This document shows positions 1 to 6,531 of a stretch of 13,990 nt of DNA, one piece after another. The notes under the pieces were generated by a model. That model made no database searches, was not told where the DNA came from, and saw only the letters and a list, made by a program, of their open reading frames with translations. Location of the stretch: NCBI GenBank assembly GCA_934511465.1, contig CAKSWG010000042.1:1-13990 (forward strand). Direction: 5' to 3'. The stretch is from an uncultured Faecalibacterium sp. (GTDB lineage: Bacteria > Bacillota > Clostridia > Oscillospirales > Ruminococcaceae). The position numbers were made by a program, and so were the translations under genes. The first letter of the stretch is position 1. Every line of letters begins with the position of its first letter.

Positions 1-155
1 TCGTCCTCCACCGGGCCGTCCAGCGTGTACAGCGTACCGTTGACGCATTTCAGCGGCCACTGTTCCAGAAAGGCACGGCCAAACTGGACTTCGTCAATTT
101 TCTTGCCGTTGTACCAGTCCGGCCATAAGGGGTTGCGGGAAATGTTTTTCTTCAT
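1..155 (-). CDS. Phage/plasmid primase, P4 family (N-terminal part, cut by window edge)
   Basis: Only the first 51 residues are visible, starting MKKNISRNPLWPDWYNGKKI. The ATG at 153-155 is preceded on the minus strand by AAGGAGAACC (161-170), a good ribosome site. N-termini of this type, with an NP.WP.WY.GK.I.E..F pattern, are recalled from P4-type primase/helicase proteins of Firmicutes integrative elements. The C-terminal D5-like helicase part that would prove it is off the window. The gene follows the CHC2 zinc-finger gene on the same strand after a 73-base gap, as is usual for split primases of such elements: one protein carries the zinc-binding domain, the other the polymerase/helicase. 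The two probably act together to prime element replication after excision or transfer. Identity is inferred from the short N-terminus plus context. Confidence 0.6.
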   Translation of the reverse strand, partial: MKKNISRNPLWPDWYNGKKIDEVQFGRAFLEQWPLKCVNGTLYTLDGPVED

Positions 156-179
156 AGGGTGGTTCTCCTTTAGAAAAGT

Positions 180-214
180 GAAGTGGCGGGTCTCACGGTG
201 AGACCCACCACTTC
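180..214 (-). terminator. Intercistronic hairpin between the two primase genes
   Basis: Bases 180-195 and 199-214 form a nearly perfect stem: seven pairs, one C/A mismatch, then eight pairs, closed by a three-base CGG loop. On the minus strand the stem is followed by ACTTTTCT, a short T-rich stretch, and then by the ribosome site of the primase gene. It could be a partial terminator/attenuator or an RNA-stabilising hairpin that sets the ratio of the two primase products. The T run is too short to be sure of termination. Confidence 0.5.
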
Positions 215-228
215 AGGTGAATAAATCG

Positions 229-831
229 TTAGGCGCACTTTGCTAGAGCAAGGCGTTCGGTGCGCTCCTCCAGCATCAGCAGGTACGACCCGGACAGCAG
301 CCGTGCAGCGGCATCGGCTTTCTGCTGGGGTGTCCCAAATGCAACGCAGTCCGTCAGGTGCTCGACTGTCTCGGTCATGTGGAGGGCTTCCACGAATCGC
401 TCGTCCAGCGATTCTTCCGGGCTGGCGGGCTTATAACGCTCCCGCCAGTCATGCAGCAGGTCAAGATAATCGGTCAGCACCCGCAGGCAGTAAGCGATGT
501 CTGCCCATTGCTCATCCGTCAGGCCACGCTTGGGCGGCGGCAGGGCGATGGCGTTGGCGGGCGGCTTGTCCGGGTCAAGCCCGAAGTCGTGTATCAGCTT
601 CTCGGCGGCTTGCCGTGGGTTTAGGTCGAACAGCTTGGCGGTGAGGTCGATGGCATCGCCGTTGGCTCCACAGCCAAAGCAATAATAATAGGTGTCGTTC
701 AGCTTCATGCTGGGGTCGCTGTCGGAATGAAACGGACAGCACACCATGCCATGGCGGTCGGGCTCCATACCATACATTTCTCCCACCTGCCGAACGGTGA
801 TGGCGGACTTGATCTTTTGATATAAACTCAA
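229..831 (-). CDS. CHC2 zinc-finger domain protein (primase zinc-binding subunit), TTG start
   Basis: The protein has the DnaG-type zinc-binding motif CPFH followed by YYCFGCGANGDAIDL, giving ligands C-x2-H and C-x2-C. Counted from a possible upstream GTG these are C42, H45, C61 and C64. This is the CHC2 family, which binds template DNA for primer synthesis. The remaining C-terminal part of about 120 residues has no recognised motif. I place the start at the TTG at 829-831: AAAGGAG lies five bases upstream (837-843), and the resulting start (M)SLYQKIKSAITVRQVGEMYG matches the usual N-terminus of this family as I remember it. An upstream GTG at 859-861 is also in frame but has only a poor ribosome site; it would give 210 residues rather than 200. 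The gene lies just upstream of the P4-type primase gene and is probably co-transcribed with it. Confidence 0.85.
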   Translation of the reverse strand: MSLYQKIKSAITVRQVGEMYGMEPDRHGMVCCPFHSDSDPSMKLNDTYYYCFGCGANGDAIDLTAKLFDLNPRQAAEKLIHDFGLDPDKPPANAIALPPPKRGLTDEQWADIAYCLRVLTDYLDLLHDWRERYKPASPEESLDERFVEALHMTETVEHLTDCVAFGTPQQKADAAARLLSGSYLLMLEERTERLALAKCA

Positions 832-861
832 AATTTCTCCTTTGGTCAAAGGCTCTGGCAC

Positions 862-876
862 GGATCAATTTGATCC
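862..876. promoter_or_regulatory. 15-bp palindrome, candidate operator upstream of the primase genes
   Basis: GGATCAATTTGATCC is a perfect inverted repeat of 7-bp arms around one central base. It lies about 30 bases upstream of the proposed TTG start of the CHC2 gene, inside or just after its expected promoter. Odd-length palindromes of this size are typical XRE-family operators, and an XRE repressor is encoded divergently at 1248. No second copy was found by eye near the repressor promoter, so the link to that repressor is inference. Confidence 0.35.
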
Positions 877-1192
877 CTGCCACGTTCAAAGCCGGTCTCC
901 CTTGCTGCCTCCCGACAGGAAATCTTTTTGGACTCTGTGTCGGCCCCATGCAGGGCGCTCGCTCCCCCGATGGGAGGTCTTGGCGGTCTGGGCAGTTCGG
1001 ACGGTCATTCTGTTGTCAAGGTCCTGTTATGAAAGATATTTCAGAGGGCTTTCGCGGGAAGCCCTTAATATGTTCGCTGCTGGGGAGTTAATATGTTTTC
1101 TTTCTGTCTATAGGATAGCACTGCAATGGCCGCTGTGCCGTATATCCATAATGTCGGAAAACAGGTGCAGAAACTGCAAAATTCCACGCTTA
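877..1192. other. Divergent intergenic region, no gene recognised
   Basis: This stretch separates the leftward primase genes from the rightward repressor. Open frames here have no family resemblance and no good start signals. It contains a hairpin with 7-bp perfect arms (AGGGCTT at 1045-1051 and AAGCCCT at 1059-1065) without a T run. It also holds a 10-base direct repeat TTAATATGTT at 1065-1074 and 1088-1097, 23 bases apart. These could be regulatory sites. The promoter for the primase genes must lie here or close by, but no convincing -35/-10 pair was seen on the minus strand. Confidence 0.5.
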
Positions 1193-1221
1193 TGGACAGG
1201 AACAGCCGGAAGTGGTATACT
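1193..1221 (+). promoter_or_regulatory. Sigma-A-type promoter of the XRE repressor gene
   Basis: TGGACA (1193-1198) and TATACT (1216-1221) are separated by exactly 17 bases, close to the TTGACA/TATAAT consensus. Transcription would start near 1228, about 20 bases before the ATG, leaving room for the GGAGG ribosome site at 1236-1240. Confidence 0.7.
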
Positions 1222-1247
1222 GTGCAAAAAACATCGGAGGTGCGACC

Positions 1248-2063
1248 ATGAACATCAAGCTGACACTGGGAGAACGGCTCAAAGACCTGCGTGTGGAGCG
1301 GAATCTGAAGCTGGAAATGCTGGCAGAGCAGACAGGTCTGTCCAAATCGGCATTGTCGAAATACGAGAGCGACGATGTGACCGACCTCAGCATTTATGCG
1401 GTGACAACGCTGGCTGAGTTCTATGGCGTGACCACGGACTACCTGTTGGGTGTGACGGAAAACAAAAAACGCCCAGATGCAGTCCTTTCGGACTTGCATC
1501 TGAGCGACGGCGCAGTGGACGTATTAAGGAATGGAAAATTCAATCATCGGCTGCTAAGTGAGCTGATCGTGCATGAGAATTTCCAGCGGTTCATGACCGA
1601 TCTGGAAATCTATGTGGATGGATATGTCAGCGCAAACATTCAAAACCTCAATGCTGGTCTGGAAGCGACACGGCAAATGCTGAAAAAGAAGTATGCAGCA
1701 GATGAAAATGATCTGTACATGAGCACCTTGAAGCTGGGGCAGATCGATGAAGATGAGTACTTTGGCCGGGTCTTGTATGACGAGTTGGTGGCTATCCTGA
1801 AGAACATCAAGACGGAACACCGCAAGGACAAGACCACTTCGGATGGTGCAATGGTCGATAACCTGATGAAGGAACTGGAGGATGCACAGAAACTTGAAGG
1901 GTCTGCGGATGAAAAGAAGATCCGAACGGCATTGAAGGCAATCGGCATCAACTACGATAAGCTGACAGAGGATGAAAGAAAGCTGATAAAGAAGATCCTT
2001 TATAAAACAGCAATGCTGAAACCGGGGACACTTGCAGGCAACCGGGGCAAGCACAGACGTTGA
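1248..2063 (+). CDS. XRE-family helix-turn-helix transcriptional regulator
   Basis: The 271-residue product begins with a cro/C1-type HTH of about 65 residues: LGERLKDLRVERNLKLEMLA, QTGLSKSALSKYES, then LAEFYGVTTDYLLG, the usual end of this domain. The remaining 200 residues are charged, probably helical, and not a recognised peptidase or ligand domain; they may serve dimerisation. No LexA-like Ser-Lys protease motif was seen, so this is not an obvious SOS-cleaved repressor. I chose the ATG at 1248 because GGAGG stands seven bases upstream; a GTG at 1212 in the same frame overlaps the -10 region and is unlikely. The gene faces away from the primase pair and stands alone, as expected for the element's master or maintenance repressor. 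Its targets may include the palindrome at 862-876 (inference). Confidence 0.85.
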   Translation: MNIKLTLGERLKDLRVERNLKLEMLAEQTGLSKSALSKYESDDVTDLSIYAVTTLAEFYGVTTDYLLGVTENKKRPDAVLSDLHLSDGAVDVLRNGKFNHRLLSELIVHENFQRFMTDLEIYVDGYVSANIQNLNAGLEATRQMLKKKYAADENDLYMSTLKLGQIDEDEYFGRVLYDELVAILKNIKTEHRKDKTTSDGAMVDNLMKELEDAQKLEGSADEKKIRTALKAIGINYDKLTEDERKLIKKILYKTAMLKPGTLAGNRGKHRR

Positions 2064-2261
2064 TCATTTGCCCTGCGCCTTATAGGAGAAACGCTGCTGC
2101 GGCAGGACGGGAGAACGTACACCATTGGTTCCTCTGCAAGCCTGCACTGGGTGGGCGGAGAATGTCAATAGCCACACCCATCCGCGCATCCTTCTGCCAC
2201 AGAACAGGTGCTTGCCGGAACCTCTCGCAGCCCCTTTTCCGCGTCAGCCGGAACCAAGGTG

Positions 2262-2296
2262 TAACACACTAGACTTTGCAGGCAAAGTCGTGTGCC
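2262..2296 (-). other. oriT: Candidate MOBV (pMV158-like) origin of transfer
   Basis: On the minus strand the segment reads GGCACACG, then ACTTTGC-CT-GCAAAGT (a perfect 7-bp inverted repeat at 2273-2279 and 2282-2288), one C, then TAGTGTGTTA (2271 to 2262). As I recall it, the pMV158 origin has the same order: GCACAC, an ACTTTAT/ATAAAGT inverted repeat, one base, and the nick core TAGTGTG/TTA. The nick would fall between 2265 and 2264 on the minus strand, sending the leading strand leftwards towards the repressor and primase genes. No MobM/Pre-type relaxase gene is visible in the window; it would have to lie further left or act in trans. Confidence 0.7.
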
Positions 2297-2331
2297 AACG
2301 AGCGTTCCGCCGCTCTTTGGATTCTTCCCGG

Positions 2332-2358
2332 CAGGGCACTAGAAAATGGGGTGCCCTG
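2332..2358. repeat. 8-bp inverted repeat to the right of the candidate oriT
   Basis: CAGGGCAC (2332-2339) and GTGCCCTG (2351-2358) are perfect complements separated by 11 bases. No T run follows on either strand, so it does not look like a terminator. Being about 40 bases from the oriT-like repeat, it may be an accessory protein site or hairpin of the transfer origin (inference). Confidence 0.4.
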
Positions 2359-2416
2359 ATGCAGAGGCTCCGTCTTGACTGCGTGGGAAAATATCTGGGC
2401 ACACGTCCAATCATAA

Positions 2417-2445
2417 TTGGAAATACTGCACAAATGTGTTATACT
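2417..2445 (+). promoter_or_regulatory. Promoter of the hsdMSR operon
   Basis: TTGGAA (2417-2422) and TATACT (2440-2445) are 17 bases apart, and a TG one base before the -10 (2437-2438) gives an extended -10 element. Transcription would start near 2452, leaving a leader of about 95 bases before hsdM. A second TATACT at 2458-2463 lacks a matching -35. The ribosome site GGAGGA (2535-2540) is seven bases before the ATG. Confidence 0.65.
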
Positions 2446-2547
2446 CAGACAAGGAATTATACTAGAATCATAGGAAGATTAGTATATGGTCCGCTTTTTG
2501 GGATGAGAAGTGCGTTACAATAAAAAACACCGACGGAGGAAGTCGAT

Positions 2548-4650
2548 ATGCCTGAGAAAAAAGTTGTTGATGTCATGTGGGATGACAGTCCGGTGGATGT
2601 ATCTGCCGAAGTGAATTTTATCTGGTCCATTGCAAATAAACTGCGCGGACCGTACCGCAGCGACAAATATAAGGATGTTATCATTCCGATGACAATCATC
2701 CGTCGCTTTGAGTGTGCTCTTGCACCTACCAAGCAGAAGGTCGTGGAGCAGTTCAAAGCAAATCCGAATTTTCCGGCAAAGGCGATGTACCGTATTTCCG
2801 GCTTCCAGTTCTACAACACCAGTGAATTTGACCTCGCAGAGCTTGTAAATGACGCAGACCATATTGCCGCCAATTTCAAGAGTTATCTGCAGGGATTTTC
2901 TGCGAATGTGCTGGAAATTTTGATGTCCAAGGAGCGCGGTTTGAACTTCGGAGAAGAAATCGACAAGATGGACAAAAACAACCGGCTGCTCTCTGTCGTT
3001 AAAGCATTTTCTGAACTTGACCTTGATCCTCGCACCATCGACAATGTGAAGATGGGGTATATTTTTGAAGATCTGATTCGCAAATTTTCTGAAAACGCTG
3101 AGGCTGGCGACCACTACACTGGACGAGATATCATCAAGCTGATGGTCAATATTCTTCTTGCTGAAGGGTGCGATGATATCTTCGATGACGGTAAGGTCAT
3201 CACAATATTGGATCAGGCTTGTGGTACGGGTGGTATGCTGTCCACCGGCTTTAATTTTATTAAGCGCTATAATCCCACGGCTGATGTGCGCCTGTTCGGG
3301 CAGGAAATCAACCCAGAGTCCTACGCCATGTGCCTTGCTGAGATGCTCATCAAGGGACAGAATGCCGAAAATATCTGCTATCAGGACACCATGAAAGCCG
3401 ACCGTTTCAAATCCACCAAAATGCGCTTTGTGCTTGAAAATCCGCCGTTCGGTACTGCATGGGGCGGTAAAGATGCGGCTGAAGGCGTGGAAGATGCCGT
3501 CAACGCAGAATATCAGAAAGGCTTTGACGGCCGCTGGGGCGCAGGACTGCCCGGTTCCGGTGATATGCAGATGCTGTTCCTTCAGTCTGCCATTGATAAG
3601 ATGGACGATAACCTTGGCCGTGCTGCCATTATTGAAAACGGCAGTCCTCTTTTCTCCGGTGGCGTAGCGTCCGGTGAGAGCCAGATCCGCCGCTGGATGC
3701 TGGAAAGCGATCTGATTGAGGCGATTATTGCGCTGCCTACTGACCTGTTTTATAACACCGGCATTGCTACATATATCTGGGTTCTCTCCAAGAACAAGCG
3801 CCCGGAGCGCAAGGGCAAAATTCAGTTGATTGATGCTTCTACGTTCTTCAAAAAACTGCGGAAAGCACTGGGTGATAAGAAAAATGAAATTTCTCCTGAG
3901 GATCGCAGCGCCATTACAAAGCTGTATGCGGATTTTACAGAGAATGAATATTGCAAGATTTACCCTAACGAGGAGTTTATTTACCGTGAGTACACGGTGA
4001 TGCAGCCGCTTCAGCGCAGCTATGCTATTACGGAGGAACGCATTGAAACCATGCTTTCCAAGGGATCGCTATCTGCCTTGTATGACCAGTCCAAGGTGGA
4101 CGAACTGGAAAATGCCGAAGAACTGACCGGCAAGGATCAGAAGAAGTTGGAGGCATATCAGGCAAATAAGCCGGTTTATGATGCCATTGTCGCCACACTG
4201 AAAGCGGCAGTTTCGGAGCAGATTTATAATTGCCCGGCAGAGTTTACTCCGGTGCTGTCCAAAGCACTGTCTGCGGTGACTGCCGACAAAAGGTTGCTGG
4301 AAAAGATTGCAGACGGCCTTTCCGTTATGGATAAAAAAGCTGAGATTCAGCGGGATCGCAAGGGCAGCATCATCTACGACAAAGAAACCAAGGATACCGA
4401 ACAGGTAAAATGGGAAGAGAATATCGAGGACTATATGGCAAGAGAAGTCCTGCCGCACATCCCGGATGCCGCCGCATTCTTCGAGGAGAACCTTAGCGCC
4501 AAGAAGCCTGTTATCAAAACCGGTGCAGAGATCCCGTTCACACGGTATTTCTATAAATATCAGCAGCCGACAGCAAGTGAAGAACTGGAAGCAAAGTTTT
4601 CAGAATTGGAACGGTCTGTCTCCGAGCGTGTCGCTAAATTGTTTGGGTAA
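2548..4650 (+). CDS. hsdM: Type I restriction-modification system, DNA methyltransferase subunit HsdM
   Basis: HsdM transfers a methyl group from S-adenosylmethionine to adenine in the site chosen by HsdS, and forms the core of both the methylase and the restriction complex. The N-terminal helical HsdM domain is seen at about 20-160 (NFIWSIANKLRG, YKDVIIPMTIIRRFE). The catalytic domain starts near 165 with GYIFEDLIRKFSE and GDHYTGRDI. The SAM-binding motif I is DQACGTGGM at 222-230, with Q where P is commoner. Motif IV is NPPF at 298-301, the N6-adenine methylase signature. At 700 residues it is longer than the classic 529-residue EcoKI subunit because of a long C-terminal region ending in the IPFTRYFYKY motif common to this HsdM subgroup. 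It is the first gene of an M-S-R operon, with hsdS following after 12 bases. Confidence 0.95.
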   Translation: MPEKKVVDVMWDDSPVDVSAEVNFIWSIANKLRGPYRSDKYKDVIIPMTIIRRFECALAPTKQKVVEQFKANPNFPAKAMYRISGFQFYNTSEFDLAELVNDADHIAANFKSYLQGFSANVLEILMSKERGLNFGEEIDKMDKNNRLLSVVKAFSELDLDPRTIDNVKMGYIFEDLIRKFSENAEAGDHYTGRDIIKLMVNILLAEGCDDIFDDGKVITILDQACGTGGMLSTGFNFIKRYNPTADVRLFGQEINPESYAMCLAEMLIKGQNAENICYQDTMKADRFKSTKMRFVLENPPFGTAWGGKDAAEGVEDAVNAEYQKGFDGRWGAGLPGSGDMQMLFLQSAIDKMDDNLGRAAIIENGSPLFSGGVASGESQIRRWMLESDLIEAIIALPTDLFYNTGIATYIWVLSKNKRPERKGKIQLIDASTFFKKLRKALGDKKNEISPEDRSAITKLYADFTENEYCKIYPNEEFIYREYTVMQPLQRSYAITEERIETMLSKGSLSALYDQSKVDELENAEELTGKDQKKLEAYQANKPVYDAIVATLKAAVSEQIYNCPAEFTPVLSKALSAVTADKRLLEKIADGLSVMDKKAEIQRDRKGSIIYDKETKDTEQVKWEENIEDYMAREVLPHIPDAAAFFEENLSAKKPVIKTGAEIPFTRYFYKYQQPTASEELEAKFSELERSVSERVAKLFG

Positions 4651-4662
4651 GGCGGTAAAACT

Positions 4663-6531
4663 ATGCGTGAAATGAAGGATAGTGGGATTGAGTGGATTGG
4701 GGATATTCCGGTATCTTGGAAGATTATGCCGAACAAGTACTTGATGCGGAAGGAAAAGAAAATATGCCCAGTTTATCATGGCGAAGATATTTTGTCCTTG
4801 ACAATGAAAGGTGTTATTGTCAGAGATTTAGATGCTGGTGGAAAAATGCCTACTTCCTTTGATGGATATCAGAGGCTGGAAGCTGGCAATCTTCTTATGT
4901 GCCTTTTTGACATAGATGTGACACCACGTTGTGTTGGCTTAATCAAGCAGGCAGGAGTGTCGAGCCCGGCGTATAGCCAGTTTGTGCTTCGTAAGGGGGC
5001 AGATGCTGCATATTATTGTTACTATTACACGATGCTTGATAACGACAAGACGCTACTTCATCTGGCAAAAAATCTTCGACACTCATTAACAGAAGATCAG
5101 CTAGGAGCAATTCCTGTAATTGTTCCTCCTATAGAAGAACAACAGCGCATTGCTGACTTCCTTGACACCAAATGTGCCGAGATTGACGCACTGACCGCCG
5201 ATATTCAAACCCAGATTGATACGCTGGAACAATACAAGAGGTCTGTCATCACCGAAACCGTCACCAAAGGGCTGAACCCGGACGCAGAGATGAAGGACAG
5301 CGGGATTGAGTGGGTTGGAGAAATACCAGCACATTGGCTGGTGCATCCTGTCTATTACTACTATGGTGAACGAAAAAATAAGAACTATTTGGGTAAGGAA
5401 GATAACCTGCTCTCGCTGAGTTATGGCAGAGTTGTCCGAAAGGACATTAACACCAGTGATGGATTGTTGCCGGAGAGCTTTAATACCTACAATATTGTTG
5501 AAACGGGTGACATTATCATCCGTCCTACTGATTTGCAGAACGATAAGCGCAGTTTGCGAACCGGGCTTGTGAAGGAACATGGCATAATCACTTCAGCGTA
5601 TATAGATCTTTGTCCTATCAAACAAGTCGATTCGAGGTACTTCTACTTCCTTCTTCACGCATACGATGTGATGAAGGTATTCTATAACATGGGAAACGGC
5701 GTCCGTCAAGGATTGAACTATTCCGAGTTTTCTCGGCTTATGGTTTTTGATCCACCGTATGAAGAACAGGTGGCTATAGCGGACTATCTGGAAACCAAGG
5801 TTATAGAAGTAGATGCAATTATCGAACGAAAGAAAGAACAAATGTCTGTTCTCGATGCTTATAAGCGTTCTATGATTTTTGAATATGTAACTGGCAAGAA
5901 GGAGGTGCGGAACGAAACAGCGGATGCTATTGTTGCTTTGAATCCGCATATTATTCTGCTTGGAATCATTAATGATCGCATTGGAAAAAAGCATACGCGC
6001 GGAAAAGTTCAACTCCAAAAGTTGCTGTACCTGTTGGATATTCATGTGGGAATGAATGTTAATACGAAGTATTATCGATATGAACATGGCCCGTATGATC
6101 GTCAGTTGGATTGTTATATAGATGTTCTGATAAAAAACAGATGGTACGAACAACGACACGATAATGGTGAAATCCTTATAAAAGGAAAGAACCATGACGA
6201 GTTCGTAAGGAAATATAAAAATCAGTTTAGAGAAAAGCAAATGGAAATCAACCAGTTGATTGATGCTCTGCGGGACATGAAAACCAGTCAACTGGAACGG
6301 ATTGCAACACTTTACGCAGTTTGGAATGATTTTATTCTGGAGGGAGAAAGCCACCCGACGGATGAAAAAATTCTCCACGAAGTTGTCACAAATTGGACGG
6401 CAAATAAAGCAAACCCGCAGGATGGCACATGGAAACTTTCGCTTGAAAAAATGAAGAAACTGGGCATAATTCCGACGGGAAAAGGTTTACACACCAGCCG
6501 AAAACCGATGAGGAAAGCAGAAAATGAATAA
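4663..6531 (+). CDS. hsdS: Type I R-M specificity subunit HsdS with an extra C-terminal YwgA/SocA-like domain
   Basis: HsdS binds the bipartite DNA target and holds HsdM and HsdR. Two half-subunits are visible: MKDSGIEWIGDIPVSW (4-19) and MKDSGIEWVGEIPAHW (210-225) each open a target-recognition domain. Each closes with the conserved spacer helix start PPIEEQQRIADFLDTK (155-170) or PPYEEQVAIADYLETK (364-379) and a YKRS motif (191-194, 400-403). A normal HsdS would end near YVTGKKEV (408-415). Here the frame continues about 200 residues. That extension contains KVQLQKLLYLLDI (448-460) and YYRYEHGPYDRQL (470-482), a pattern like the LQKLLY...GPYs core of YwgA and SocA/Panacea (DUF4065) domains. 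The extension is AT-rich (about 35% GC in lines counted) against about 48% in hsdR. The start at 4663 has only a weak site (AAGGCGG); ATG 4672 is possible. The gene overlaps hsdR by eight bases. Confidence 0.92.
   Translation: MREMKDSGIEWIGDIPVSWKIMPNKYLMRKEKKICPVYHGEDILSLTMKGVIVRDLDAGGKMPTSFDGYQRLEAGNLLMCLFDIDVTPRCVGLIKQAGVSSPAYSQFVLRKGADAAYYCYYYTMLDNDKTLLHLAKNLRHSLTEDQLGAIPVIVPPIEEQQRIADFLDTKCAEIDALTADIQTQIDTLEQYKRSVITETVTKGLNPDAEMKDSGIEWVGEIPAHWLVHPVYYYYGERKNKNYLGKEDNLLSLSYGRVVRKDINTSDGLLPESFNTYNIVETGDIIIRPTDLQNDKRSLRTGLVKEHGIITSAYIDLCPIKQVDSRYFYFLLHAYDVMKVFYNMGNGVRQGLNYSEFSRLMVFDPPYEEQVAIADYLETKVIEVDAIIERKKEQMSVLDAYKRSMIFEYVTGKKEVRNETADAIVALNPHIILLGIINDRIGKKHTRGKVQLQKLLYLLDIHVGMNVNTKYYRYEHGPYDRQLDCYIDVLIKNRWYEQRHDNGEILIKGKNHDEFVRKYKNQFREKQMEINQLIDALRDMKTSQLERIATLYAVWNDFILEGESHPTDEKILHEVVTNWTANKANPQDGTWKLSLEKMKKLGIIPTGKGLHTSRKPMRKAENE

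Larger units (their letters stand above)
2064..2547. other. Gene-free region holding a candidate oriT and the hsd promoter
   Basis: No protein of recognisable family is encoded in these 484 bases. The region has many short inverted repeats, as transfer origins do. There is a candidate MOBV oriT at 2262-2296, and a 9-base direct repeat GCCGGAACC at 2214-2222 and 2247-2255 on its left. A hairpin lies at 2332-2358 on its right. A promoter at 2417-2445 then serves the R-M operon. Open frames here (for example 2060-2272 and 2125-2523) look like chance frames across this structured DNA. Confidence 0.6.

Noticed and set aside
842..1417. 191-residue plus-strand frame across the divergent intergenic region
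   Set aside because: It overlaps the repressor promoter and its coding start in another frame, has no ribosome site, and resembles no protein family.
2125..2523. Open frames across the gap between the repressor and hsdM
   Set aside because: They run through the oriT-like inverted repeats and the hsd promoter, lack ribosome sites and look like translated non-coding DNA.
4663..6531. Invertible (phase-variable) hsdS locus
   Set aside because: Only one hsdS is present, its internal repeats are direct not inverted, and no recombinase or silent hsdS cassette is in the window.
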